DNA of 64,000 bases. It comes from Batkoa obscura. Its lineage: Eukaryota > Entomophthoromycota > Entomophthoromycetes > Entomophthorales > Batkoaceae. The stretch spans positions 124,001 to 188,000 of the forward strand of contig JASVEC010000032.1 in NCBI GenBank assembly GCA_030770535.1. The letters run 5' to 3'. Positions 46,140-57,285 of this stretch are shown here, in pieces (the stretch's first letter is position 1; each line of letters starts with the position of its first letter). A program made the translations under genes and the position numbers. A model generated the notes under the pieces. That model was not told where the DNA came from and made no database searches. It saw only the letters and a program-made list of their open reading frames with translations.

Positions 46140-47656
46140 ATGAATAATATTACTACCACTCAATCCCCCCATGGCGCCTTATTTACCTGTCTAACTTGTC
46201 AAGTAGCTTTCCATGATGCTGACCGCCAGCGTAGCCATTACCACAGTGACTGGCATCGATATAATCTAAAACGTAAGGTGGCTGAGTTACCTCCAGTAAG
46301 TGCAGATGCGTTTGCAACAAAAGTTTTAGGTAGGTAAAAAATAGTAGTTTTATTATTTATCCTTTATGATTATGTGAGGATTTTAAACTGATGTACTTAT
46401 TATAGAAAAAAAGAACCAGCTAGATGAAGAGAATGAAGTTAGTGGTTCAATGTACTGCTTAGCTTGCCGGTAATAAACGTTTTATTTAATTAAGAGTAGT
46501 TCTAACTTTTTATTTTAGCAAGGACTTTGGAACTGAAAATGCTTATAATAACCATATACAGTCCAAGAAACACAAAGAGAACGAGACCAAATTTAGTAAG
46601 TAGATATGTAAGGTGTCGGCTATAGATGTTAAATATTTGCTTTTAGATCAGAAGCCTATTGAAAGTAAAAAGAAGGAAGCTGAAGATAATGAATCTGAAA
46701 ATCTTGATAAAGAAAAAGAAGAGGACTTAGATGATGAAGAGAAGTTACTTAAGCTTATTGATGATAAAATTAAGCGAGCCGTTAGATTATCTGAGGTAGA
46801 CTGTATTTTCTGTAACCACAAATCAGAAGATTTTGAAGGGTAAGTTAATATTTTGTACAAATAGATGACAACTAATAGTTATTTTTACATAATAGCAATA
46901 TGGAGCACATGTCGATAGCACACAGTTTCTTTATTCCAGATATTGAGTATTTGGTGGACCTTAAAGGGCTGATCAAATACTTGGGTGAAAAAGTATCGAT
47001 TGCCAACGTGTGTTTGTATTGTAATGGTAAAGGAAGAGAACTTAAAAGTTTGGAAGCAGTCAGAGGCCATATGGTAAGTTATTAATAGTAATAGAATAAT
47101 AATGTATCAATAACCTTTTGTAGATTTCCAAAGGACATACAAAAATTGCATATGATTTAGAAATGGATATTTTAGAAATATCGGATTATTATGATTTCTC
47201 TAAGTCTTATAATGATGCTGATCAAGTTGATCCAGATGCCGAATTAAGTGTCAAACCTGTTGCTGGAGGGTATTTTATAATATACTTTATATAGTAAATA
47301 AACTAATGAAATTGTTTTATAGTGTTGAATTAGCTGAGAACGAAATGGAATTGATCTTACCCAACGGAGCTCGAATTGGTCATCGATCAATGGCTCGTTA
47401 CTATAAACAATACATTCGACCAATTGATGAACAAGAGGAAAGAGGCATGAGACGCTTGATTGAGAATGGTACTAAACATACTAATCAACCAATCTATGAA
47501 GCCAGAGGGCGTCGATTCCTTATTACCAATGGAGAAAAGGATAAATTTAATAATAAGCAGATGTTTAAAGATAAAAAATTACATGATCATTATACCACAA
47601 GGGTTGGGATCAATGCTAACAAACTTCAACGTCATTTCAGAGAACAAATATTATAG
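46140..47656 (+). CDS. REI1: REI1/ZNF622-type 60S biogenesis zinc-finger protein
   Basis: Cytoplasmic pre-60S factor that probes the peptide exit tunnel and helps recycle Arx1. Exons 46140-46329, 46406-46469, 46519-46595, 46647-46839, 46896-47073, 47124-47269 and 47323-47656 give 393 residues, the same length as yeast Rei1. Four C2H2 zinc fingers are visible: FTCLTCQVAFHDADRQRSHY followed by HSDWHRYNLKRKV, MYCLACRKDF..HIQSKKH, CIFCNHKS..HMSIAH, and CLYCNGKG..HMISKGH. The C-terminal block ELILPNGARIGHRSMARYY is diagnostic of the Rei1/Reh1 family. The ATG at 46140 is chosen because it directly precedes the first finger; an upstream TTG gives no conserved sequence. A decayed copy of its last exon lies just downstream. 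Confidence 0.95.
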
Positions 47657-47740
47657 AGGATTCACTTTTTGCTTATTAAAATTTATATTATATGATCATG
47701 TTTTACATTTTTTATTATTATGTTATTAAGTAGTTGTTGC

Positions 47741-47885
47741 TAAAAGGGTATTAAAGATAGTAATCAACAGAACTATAGGCCTACAGGACACTTCAAATTC
47801 TCATTACCAATGGAGAAAAAGATAGATCTGGTATAATAGATTTTTTAGGCTAAGAAATTATATAAGTACTATCCGCAGGATTATA
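47741..47885 (+). pseudogene. Decayed partial copy of the REI1 3' exon
   Basis: GGTATTAAAGATAGTAATCAACAG and CTCATTACCAATGGAGAAAAAGATA align with REI1 47466-47590 (GGTACTAAACATACTAATCAACC, CTTATTACCAATGGAGAAAAGGATA) at matching spacing. It carries stops and indels, so it is a non-functional tandem duplicate fragment. Confidence 0.6.
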
Positions 47886-48049
47886 ATTATTGTTGTAAAA
47901 CTTTGATATCATTTCAAAGGTCTGGTACTATATGGGCTTAGTTTATAAGTTTACACTTAAATAGATATAGTAATTATCTTTAATTATAAAATGCTTATTA
48001 TGAAACAGTTATTGATAAAAAAATAAACTAGAATATATCAATAAGGATT

Positions 48050-49485
48050 TTAATCTTTAATAGAACACCAATCAATTTCCTGTCTGTTATGTTTTTTAAG
48101 GTATTCATTTGCCAGTTGAAAATGATTGCAGCTGAAAAAACCTCGACTAGCTGATAATGGGGAAGGATGGACACCATTTAAAATTAAATGTTTATTCTAA
48201 TAAAATGGTGAAATAAAATAAACATATTGAGTTGTATTATGTCAATAAATTTAATCTTTACCTTATCTACTACCTTACCCTTCTTTTGAGCATAAGAGCC
48301 CCACAAGATAAATACTAAATTGCGATTGTTTTTATTCAAATAATTGATAATTGCATCTATTTATAAATTAACAACATTATAGCCATAAAAATTTTCATCT
48401 TACCTGTAAACATCTCCCATCCCTTGCCAGCATGAGAATTAGCATTATGAGCTTGCACCGTTAAAGCAGCATTCAATAATAATACTCCTTGATTTGCCCA
48501 CGCCTCTAAATAACTGGAAAGGGAAATTGATTAATAATGGAATATTATATAGTCAACTCACCCATGTTTAGGAATAACAAAATTGGGATACTCGTTCTTT
48601 ATCTCTTTATAAATGTTTTTTAAGGAGGGTGGGATAATAATGCCTTTATTGACACTGAAACATAAACCTGATATTATATTAGTAAATTAAATGTAACTTT
48701 ATTCTATCTTTTATTACCATGCGCTTGATTGTCATTATGATAAGGATCTGATTTGTAAAAGAACATTAATGGCTCATCTTCTTATTAATAGTATGATATT
48801 TTTGCTTACCTTGCCCAATAATTACCACTTTCACTTGCTCCAATGGTGTAAATCGGCTCCATGAATATATTTGGGCTTCTATGTTATAATATGTTAATAA
48901 TTTATGATACATTTATTAATAAACAATTTACCTGGTGGAAACACCTTTTTACCATTCTTTTTTTCATCTAATAGGAATTGCTTTAACTGATAATATTAAT
49001 TTTCAAGTGTTTACTCTCATTGATATCATTACTTTTAAAAAATAAGGCTTTTGAATCTCTTTGATTAGCACTTTGAGCCAGCTTGGTTCCATTGTTGTTA
49101 ACTCTAGCTGTAACAAATCTTTAACTTCATCAGAGAGTTGAGCTAAAAAAATTAGTATTTTCTAAGTTGACACTATTTCTTATTACTTTCTAACGCTTTG
49201 TCTTCTTCTTTTGTATTAATTAGTTGTTCTACAAGACTGATATTAAAATTGGTTTTTTTATGATATATATTTTTATTTTATTTACCCCCATTTCCTTCTT
49301 TAGTATCGCTTTTACCACCCTTTACACCAATTTCGTTTTCTTTATCTTCACTCTTACTTTCATTCACTTTGTCATCTATTCGATTAATGTTAACACTTAA
49401 CTTATAATACAATCGGTCCATTACTCTTTTTTATCTTAGGTATCCGAGTAAAAAACGATTCGATAGGTGGTTGACGTTTTTCCAT
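48050..49485 (-). CDS. UNG1: Uracil-DNA glycosylase with PCNA-binding motif
   Basis: Removes uracil from DNA to start base-excision repair. Eleven exons (49425-49485, 49286-49375, 49187-49228, 49033-49142, 48932-48986, 48810-48878, 48718-48747, 48562-48667, 48404-48513, 48262-48356, 48050-48196) give 304 residues, all in phase. The water-activating loop is [20 protein letters not shown], with the catalytic Asp in GQDPYH; the catalytic His is in [12 protein letters not shown], with the intercalating loop beside it; [12 protein letters not shown] and [12 protein letters not shown] are further family blocks. Residues 5-12, QPPIESFF, form a textbook PIP box, so this is a nuclear-form protein; no mitochondrial leader is obvious. 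Exon 7 is only 30 nt and encodes [10 protein letters not shown], the core of the active site. Confidence 0.94.
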
Positions 49486-50558
49486 TATTTTTTTATTTAT
49501 TTATTATGATAAAAACAAGAAAAAAAAATGAACTTTGAATTTTTCAATTTAACTTGTAATTAATTTTCATTGGTAAATTAAATTTGAAGTTTGTTAAATG
49601 AAATGATTTAAGATAATAATACATTTAATAAACACACATATATATTATCATCAAGCATTAGTATTTTACTATGCAATGAAAAAGTAGCACTATATTATAG
49701 TAGAGATGAAAATAATATAGGTCTTTATCCAATTTAAGTATTTTAAAATTAAAATTAAAATAATTTTAAATTAAAATGAAACTACTATTAAGGAATAAAC
49801 AAATAAAGAGATATAATTTATCAACACCTTTATTGATATTACAAGAACACATTTATTTATTTGCATCTTTATTCTGTTAATAACACATATTAATATTATA
49901 TGCATTCAATATTCATTAATTAAATTATAAAATATTTAAGGATATGGAGATGTTTTTTTTGGTTTCATTTATTTGTTCATTTTATGTACTAAAAATGTTA
50001 AACAATTTGTAAACTAAATTTATTAAGTGAATAATTCAACTATTGAATAAAAATTTAAAAAAACGTTTATGATCTATTTCAGTATATTTAATCAGATATT
50101 AAAAGCATTATAAAGGTAGCATTGAAGTTGCTCAAATAACCCAAACGTAATACGGAACTTTACAAAATGTTATATTCATTTATTTCTACTATACATAAAG
50201 CCATTTGATTATTAATGTACTTTAAATAAGCAAAGTCTATTAATGTTCCTACAAAATAAATCGACATTTTATTACAAAATCCTTTATATCTTTATCCAAT
50301 ATTAAGCTTGTCTATTTCGACTTTTTTGATGCCATAACTCAATATTGTTTTACTTGTCTATTAAATAATGTTTTCCTTATTTTTTGTGTTGAATAAAAAA
50401 AACTACCTAATAAAAAAGAAGTGAATTTAGTTACAATACATCCATTATGACTCCTTAAAATCCATATGAAAACGTTAATAAAAGGCCTATTAAAGCTTTT
50501 ATTTTATAAATAACCTCAATATATTTTAGTTTTATTGAAAAAGTTAAAACTAATCTCC
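49486..50558. other. Intergenic with one MITE fragment
   Basis: 1.07 kb between the UNG start and the P2 stop. It contains a left-end fragment of family A (49943-49985). Otherwise no feature seen. Confidence 0.6.
49943..49985 (+). mobile_element. Family A MITE, copy 20, left-end fragment
   Basis: TATGGAGATGTTTTTTTTGG followed by TTTCATTTATTTGTTCATTTTA, after which similarity is lost. Confidence 0.6.
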
Positions 50559-50934
50559 TTAATCGAAGAGACCGAAGCCCATATCCTAAAAAAAATTAGT
50601 ATAAATCAAGACTAAGAAAATACAAACTTACACCATCAGATTCTTCTTCTTCTTCAACCTTTTCTTCGGCCTTTGGAGCAGCGGCAGCACCACCAGCGGC
50701 AGCACCAGAGGAAGCAGCACCAGCAGCTGGGGCTGAACCAACGGAAGCAAGTTTTGGAAGACCTTCAGCAATGAGAGCATTGACATCTTTACCTTCTAAT
50801 TGGGTAAGAAGGGCAGTGAGACGTTCTTCTTCAGCATCGATACCGACGGAAGAGAGGACAGTCTTGATGTCAGCAGCAGTTGGGGCAGTGTTACCACCGA
50901 GTTGGAGAAGAAGGTAAGCAGCAATATAACGCAT
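50559..50934 (-). CDS. RPP2: 60S acidic ribosomal protein P2
   Basis: Stalk protein that recruits translation GTPases to the 60S subunit. Exons 50632-50934 and 50559-50585 give 109 residues. The start [15 protein letters not shown] is the P2 (not P1) signature; a helical dimerisation domain is followed by an Ala/Gly hinge ([16 protein letters not shown]), an acidic run and the conserved tail [12 protein letters not shown], read only after splicing. The usual third acidic residue of [11 protein letters not shown] is Gly here. Codon use is clearly more biased and GC-richer than neighbours, as expected for a highly expressed gene. A likely leader intron is listed separately. Confidence 0.96.
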
Positions 50935-50939
50935 TTTTA

Positions 50940-51171
50940 CTATAATTGGAAGTTAGTCTTTGGTCAATGGTAAGAATCGAATCTTTTTAAAAAGTTGTTA
51001 TGCATCTGTTGTAAAGATTAAGGGTAGCATCCATCCCAATATCTGTTAGTTGTTGTTATGTTATGTTGAAAGTTGTCATAAGTTGCCATGTTGCTTTAGT
51101 ATTTATTGTATAAACCTACCTTATTGAAAAAGAAAGGGATACTAAAAAAATTGGATCAAATAAATACTTAC
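50940..51171 (-). other. Probable 5' leader intron of the P2 gene
   Basis: On the minus strand, ACATGTAAGTATT (GT at 51171) begins an intron that could end at ATTATAG (50940), five bases before the ATG. At 232 nt it is much longer than the coding-region introns, as is common for leader introns in ribosomal protein genes. Inferred from splice-site quality only. Confidence 0.5.
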
Positions 51172-51887
51172 ATGTTAGTGGTCGAATAAAACGTTTTCTC
51201 GTAAAGTAATTTAACTCTTGTAGAGGACAATACGCTCAAAACGCGATTACTTAAGTAAGAAGGTTTTTTATACTCGCTTTTTGCTATTATTTCTATCGAT
51301 TTCGGTGCGTAGTCCGAAATTATTACTTCGGCTCCATTTATTGGCCAATTTTTTTTAACTCGTTTTTATTTTTAAATTTTGATATTTGAAATTAGTACAG
51401 ATAAACTTTGAAAGTTATTATTTTAAAACGTTAATAGCATAAAATGAAATTTTAATATTAAATTTATGATAAAATAACTCAACAACGTATTATCATATAA
51501 CTATATAAGTTTGATAATAACCTTTATTTAGCTCTATTTTTTGAAAAATTACTTAAAATTGTAACAATCTCTAAACAATTGCAAAAGTTTATTTTTAAAT
51601 TATACAATTGAATTAAATTATTAGTTATAGATAGGCATACTTTATAAATGTTTAATCCACTTAGACTAATTTGTTTATTTGAATCATTATACTTCTCAAA
51701 TTAACATAAATTATGATAGTAAGTACTTTAAATTCATTTTTATTCCTTTAAAATTCTAACATTTATAAAATCAATAGTAATCAACATAAAAATTTATATC
51801 ATAAAATAATCGTTAATTTTTATGTTAAAATTGAATTAATTTTGAGTTTCTACTCAATGAAAGTAATCAGTTTAATTCTAAAACTTA
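51172..51887. promoter_or_regulatory. P2 upstream region and spacer to TIM44
   Basis: The P2 promoter should lie at about 51200-51360, which is locally richer in G and C. It includes a perfect inverted pair ATTTCGG (51299-51305) and CCGAAAT (51314-51320) with an 8-base loop, and a nearby ACTTCGGC. A factor-binding palindrome is plausible but untested. The rest up to the TIM44 stop is plain AT-rich spacer. Confidence 0.35.
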
Positions 51888-53500
51888 TTACATTGTTTGT
51901 CTCACTAATTCCATAATCTTATAACCATTAGTTAATGGATTATCCATTTCTTTTTTAGTTTTAGTAATAACTAACACATAACGTACACTTTCAATTTGAT
52001 CCTAATTAAAAAACACAAATCATTTATATTTTAAAATAAAGTTAAAAATGAAATTACCTCTTTACCAAATACAATTTCCTTTGATTTTTTATTACGGAAT
52101 AACACAACTTCTTGAGTATCAAATGATATTATGATCACTGGAAGATCATCGTTGTCTTCTAATATTTTAATTGAATGTACCTATAAATTCTATAAACACA
52201 TGTTTTCTAAAAAAGAAACTAAACTTACTTCAACCCTTCTAAGGTCTAATATTTTAGCATCTGATACTAATCCTTGCTGAACTTGAGAATCAAAGGTAGC
52301 TTTCAAAACATTAAATGACTAAAGAAAATTAATAAATAGTGTAATAACAACTAGACTACTTACAGCTTCAGAACACCATTGTTTTAAAGCTAATTGATCT
52401 CCATTTGAATAAGCATCTAAAAATTCAGGAATGATATATTCTCTACAATCCTTTAAGAAAGATTCAATAGTAAATGTTGGATCAACAGTGAATCGAATGA
52501 TATTAATTGCTTTAGCTTGTTCAGATTCAGCAAATAAGCCAGACATCTTTTCAGTGATTGCGTCTTTAATATCTCTGGTATAACTTACAAATGAATTGTC
52601 ACTTTCATCAAAGTTCTTTTTCATTTTAAATAATCCTATTATTGTGAATAAAAGTCGATTTTAGGTATAATAATAAATTTACCTTGTACTAAGCTAGAAT
52701 CCTCTTTAAACTTACTCCAAGACTCTTTCCAAGCAGAATCTTTATGTAAAGTAACATTACTTCCTGCATTAGGATCCTCTTGAACCAATTTAGCATTGGC
52801 TTCTTGCTGCTTAATCCTTTGATGTAACTTTTGTCTAATAATTTCTCTACTCTCTTTATCTTTAAAACCTCCATACCTGCTTGCGTCTTCTGAAAAGCTT
52901 TCTACTTCTTCTTTTACTGCTTTATAAGCCGCTGTCTTTCTTATTGGTTCAGTAGTCTTATTGATTGCGTCTGCTACTTTGGCCATCTATTATATTATTT
53001 AATACTGTTATTGTTAAAAGTAGAAAAGTTACTCTTTCACGGTATGCTTTGACGTATTCACTTTCGTTTAATTCTTTCAATACTTCATCAACGGATTTAC
53101 CGACCGAATCAGCATATTTTTTAACTTCGACTAAAGCCTCTCCTATCTTTTTAGTTGCTGCACTTTCGCTTACATCACTCTAAAATTAATTTGTTTTAAA
53201 GGTACTCAAATAAACAAAATTAAAGTTTACCTTTGCTTTAGAGAAAGCTTCTTTAGCCTTACGTAAAGCTTCTGAGTCGCCGATTTGTTGGGTAGTATCT
53301 TGAATTTGCTGTACATTTTTATTAAGCTCTTTATCCTCCTTTATTTGCTTTTTGACGGAGTTTATAAAAGCACCAACAAAACTTTTATCGTTAATTAAGG
53401 CTTGGTGACTTGTGGTAAATTGTCGTCCAGTTCTTACAATTGCTGTGTTTAATGGCACTCTATTTTTTAATTTAAATCCTTGGCTGACTAGTCTATACAT
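51888..53500 (-). CDS. TIM44: Mitochondrial import motor subunit Tim44
   Basis: Matrix-side peripheral membrane protein that anchors mtHsp70 to the TIM23 channel. Exons 53231-53500, 53033-53179, 52683-52986, 52364-52635, 52229-52318, 52058-52180 and 51888-52001 give 439 residues (yeast 431). The leader MYRLVSQGFKLKNRVPLNT is basic and amphipathic, a good matrix-targeting sequence, with a likely processing region near GRQFTTSHQ. The middle is a helical, charged coiled-coil region binding Hsp70. The C-terminal Tim44 domain has SGLFAESEQAKAINIIRFTV, REYIIPEFLDAYSNGD and LKQWCSEA, all diagnostic. Every join preserves phase. Confidence 0.95.
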
Positions 53501-53971
53501 CTTATGCTTTCTATTATTATTAAAAATTAACTTCTTTTAAAAAGGATTATAGTTTTTGAAAAGAAAACTATCTGATAAATAGCAATTTCTTTGTTAAGCC
53601 AATAAAATCGAATCAAATTTATTAGCTAGGAAAAAGCTTAATTATTATTCGAAAATTTGATTGTTGAAGTTTATTAATTTCGATAATTATGCTTCACTCA
53701 CAAATTAGAGAATATTAATGTTAGAAATTTATAGTAAATTCTAGATACTTAAAAATAAAAATGTCAAAAGCTCTCAGAGCTATTTTTGAACATGGAGATG
53801 AGCTCCAACCTTTCAGTTGAGTAGCAATATGGTGGTATCTATGATACTCGTCCTAAGTTGTATATTTATAATAAAAGCATTTTATCAATCAAAGTATCAA
53901 CCATTATGCTATTTTATATGTAAATGTCTTGAATGTTTAATATTTTATCCAATTTTTTATACAACTTAAAA

Positions 53972-54071
53972 TATAGGGTTATTTTTTTGATTTCGTTATT
54001 TTTCCATTTTTTAGGCGCTATTTGAGTGGAAATATTAGTAAATTCTTAAACAAAAAAATACGTCTCCCATA
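53972..54071 (+). mobile_element. Family A MITE, copy 21
   Basis: TATAGGGTTATTTTTTTGAT to AAATACGTCTCCCATA, core TTTTTTAGGCGCTATTTGAG. ATAT is present on both flanks if one extra A is allowed at the left end. Confidence 0.8.
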
Positions 54072-54550
54072 TGTCCATGTTTTATATATAAATTTGATGA
54101 TCTTTCAAACTTAAAGGAATTAAACCAAGTAGAATATAGCCACTATTACATTTAGTTATTGTATAATGCAACTCTCAATAAAAAGAGTAACCAGATTATA
54201 TATACTTTTTTATAGGCCAATTTGATTAATTAGAGTCTTTTTTAGTATAAGCTCCGTTTTATTGAGATACATTAAATGGATTTACTGATAGTATTAAAAT
54301 TGATTTTATCAAGTTTCATTCAATAGAGTTTTTTTGAAATTGTGATTCCTAGAAGCAATATATAATTGACAATATAAAGTCGGCTATAAATAAGGTTCTA
54401 ATTTTACAGATTCAAAAAATTATATCGCAATAAAATTGCTTAAGATTAAGCCCAAGCCAGTGAAAATAAAAAATAAAAATGCTTGGGTAGAACCAAAAGT
54501 AAAGTATTTAATAGCCAAATAACACCTTTTAATATATAAAGATAGACTTC

Positions 54551-54655
54551 TAAAGGGGATATTTTTTCTAGGTTCATCATTTTTTCCATCTTTTAAGTGC
54601 TACTTGAGCGGAAAAATTGTTAGTAAAATTCTTAAACAAAAAATACATTCCCATA
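54551..54655 (+). mobile_element. Family A MITE, copy 22
   Basis: TAAAGGGGATATTTTTTCTA to AAATACATTCCCATA, core CTTTTAAGTGCTACTTGAGC. Confidence 0.83.
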
Positions 54656-55317
54656 TAGTGTTTCTGATTTTATTTTTAAATAATTTTAAAGTTTTTTGAG
54701 CAATTAGCATATTTCTATTCCTTAATGTTTGTACAGTTTAGCTACTACTCATGTCAAATTTTAAAATATTTTAGTTTAGATTACAGTTTTTGTAAAATTT
54801 ATTAGATTATGTTATTTTTTATATAATTTTCAAATAGCAACATTTTTACATTTTTATCTTCTTAAAATTGAATTTAAATATATAATGAACTTAATTTATG
54901 AAAAAATTCAAAATTTTACCCTAAACTTTAACTCGTAATAAATCATTAAGTAAAGTAACTTCCGAAAACAACAAACTAGATATAAGAAACCCCTATCTAT
55001 CTAATATTACTTTTATGACTATAAAAGAAATAAGTTATATTTCGTTTTTAGAGTACTTGGTTACAAATAACCTTGAAACTCTATTATCCAAACCTGTTCC
55101 TTAATTTCTGGAATCAACTTTACAACTTCAAATAAATTTTTCCATTTTCTATAACGATTATCCGAATCCACCAATAAACTTTCGTAATAGCTAAGCTAAA
55201 CTTGAATGCTTATTAATCCCAACAATAAAAAGAACTAATAAAAATAATATGCAATTTGAACTTAAATTTTGTCCGATAATAATCAACAGCTAATACAATC
55301 AATAATCAACCGACGCT

Positions 55318-56242
55318 ATGGCCTTACAGAGCATGTACCCATTCTATGGGATTTTATATTTTCTCACCCATCCCCAATTATGGCGAGAAGTATTTTGTGG
55401 TATGTTACTTACCTTGGCAGTCAACATAGGGGCTTTAGTAGGCTTCTCTTTTGTTATCAAGCCCACTGTGGATGCATTATTTCATGCTGGATGTGCATTA
55501 TGGGTATCCTATTTAATTGCTATACCATTGTATTTTATAGAAGTAGCTATTGTAGCTTTATTATTTGTAGCTATTTTTTTACCCATCTTGATAGAAAATA
55601 TCTTTTTAAAAACAATTGAGCTAAAAGGTTATAAAGAAAGCTTGATGGATAATTATGCTCCTAATATGGATTATCAAACCTTTTTAGCGGGTATATTTTA
55701 TGGTTTGGTACAAGTAAGTGTAGCATTGCTTTGTTTACCGTTAAATGTAATTCCTATTATTGGTAAGTAATTTACTTATTTCTATTTTTATATCAATTAA
55801 CTCTCTTCTAGGTACTGTTATGTACTGTTATTGTACAGGAATCATTCTAGCCTGGGGATATCGAATTCCAGAGATGCTATATTATCGAGGTATGACATTT
55901 TGGGAAGGTAAAGAATATGTGATGAATCATTTGAACCAATTTGGTTCTTTTGGTATGGTAGCTACTTTTCTGGAATTAATTCCCTTATTTAATTGGTTTT
56001 TCATCTTTACTAATTCTGTGGGAGCGGCTCTATGGGCTGTGGATGAATATTTAAAAGATTCGAAGAATGGAACGTATTATAGTTATAGGAAAGATAGGCT
56101 CACGACAGGAGATAGTAACATGAATAATGTAGGGAATGGAAGTAATATAACGGGTTATAATAGTAATGGAAATGAGGGTGGGAATGGTAACGAAGTTGTA
56201 AATAATAACAGTAGAAAACAAGCGAATGTTAGTATGGTTTAA
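55318..56242 (+). CDS. EI24/RRT8-type multi-pass membrane protein
   Basis: Fungal membrane protein of the EI24 superfamily, which includes the yeast lipid-droplet and spore-wall proteins Rrt8, Lds1 and Lds2. Exons 55318-55762 and 55812-56242 give 291 residues. The start MALQSMYPFYGILYFLTHPQ carries the family's YPxxGIxxFLTHPxLW block; four to six hydrophobic segments follow, including LLTLAVNIGALVGFSFVI, AVAIVALLFVAIFLPIL-like stretches around residues 80-95, and VSVALLCLPLNVIPIIG. The late block FTNSVGAALWAVDEY is very typical of the fungal family. The C-terminal 50 residues are Asn/Gly-rich and probably cytosolic. The intron falls within a Gly codon in PIIGT. Function is inferred from family only; lipid-droplet or ER residence is likely. 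Confidence 0.85.
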
Positions 56243-56294
56243 AATTTAGATTTTTATTAAATAAAAGACATCTATGTTTTATGTAAATTCCATT

Positions 56295-57016
56295 TTATTT
56301 GCTTTTCTCTGAGATGTAAGTATTTAATAGAGTATGGATGTATGTTAATAAAGACTAATTGGAATAATAATAATAATAATTAGTAATAAAATAAAATTAG
56401 TAGAATCCAGACTTACATCTAAATCATTAGGTAAATAATCCGATTGTAATTTAATAAGATCAATATCTAACTCTTCAGGTAATGTATGATGTAATATTTT
56501 TGATAAGGAAAAGTCAAAGAATAAATAATAGATATTGGAAAAACAATAGTTACTAAATGTATCTATTCGATAACCTAATAATTTTAAATCTTGTAATAAA
56601 AAAAAAGAGCGTCCACTTAATCGATAGCTGGTAAGTTTGGGCTCATATTGTTTTAATTGTGTTTGATGTTCTTTTAATTGTTGGATCTATTAAATGAGTT
56701 AGTATCAAGGTTGAGAAATAATAAAATTAGATTAATTACTCTTCTTAAATCAATTTGATTTGGTTTCATTAGATGCTGGCTAATTTTTTTAATTTTAATC
56801 ATTATAATGTATATTAGTAATTATCAACTATCTTACTTTTCAATATGACTAACTTCTTCATCAATTAAATGAGTTAATACTTTTTTTTTATGTTGAATTA
56901 ATTGTACTATATTAAACAATAAAACAAATATCAATATCAATATTATAATAAAAACCAATATAATAATTACATTCTTCTTTTAATACCTCAATTTCTTTTA
57001 TTAATTGTGGATCCAT
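56295..57016 (-). CDS. CENP-O/Mcm21-like kinetochore protein, short
   Basis: Exons 56971-57016, 56837-56906, 56740-56779, 56417-56686 and 56295-56354 give 161 residues. Residues 1-70 form a coiled coil (MDPQLIKEIEVLKEELQLIQ onward). The second half resembles the first RWD-like domain of CENP-O: SYRLSGRSFFLLQDLKLLGY and then ILHHTLPEELDIDLIKLQSD, parallel to the human HHSVPVFIPLEEI region, ending DSLLTYIHTLLNTYI against the human FLFSLCEYLNAYS. Usual CENP-O proteins are about 300 residues with two RWD domains; this one stops after the first, so either it is truly short or further exons were missed. An alternative is another coiled-coil RWD kinetochore protein. Its stop lies 52 bp from the stop of the EI24-type gene, and it shares a 269-bp divergent promoter with the SENP8 gene. 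Confidence 0.55.
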
Positions 57017-57285
57017 TTCTTTTATCTTTTTAAAATAAAATAAAATAAATCAAAATCAAATAAACTTTTATTTTTGATTTTTGATTTTGGCTTCTTTATT
57101 CTTAGAATTTTATTCATGTTAAAAGTTCAACTATTTGAAATTATTCATTTTATTAAGAACAATTAATAGTTTCCATTGTTTATTTATTTCTATTTATATT
57201 ACGTTAGCAATTACTATATAGCTCATATTTATTTTACAATATATAAACTTAACTCACCCAACTAATCCAATTGTTTCATCTATTA

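Larger units (their letters stand above)
53501..55317. other. Intergenic with two family A copies
   Basis: 1.8 kb between the divergent starts of TIM44 and the EI24-type gene, so both promoters lie here, with family A copies at 53972 and 54551. No coding signal recognised. Confidence 0.6.

Noticed and set aside
2708-54655. Family A as a Stowaway-like (TA target) MITE
   Set aside because: The common ATAT flank suggests TA, but copies flanked by AAAT, AATT, AAGT and TAAT fit a 4-bp duplication better.
55269-55619. 116-codon open frame overlapping the EI24-type gene
   Set aside because: Different frame of the same strand; the overlapping 55318 frame has clear membrane segments and family motifs.
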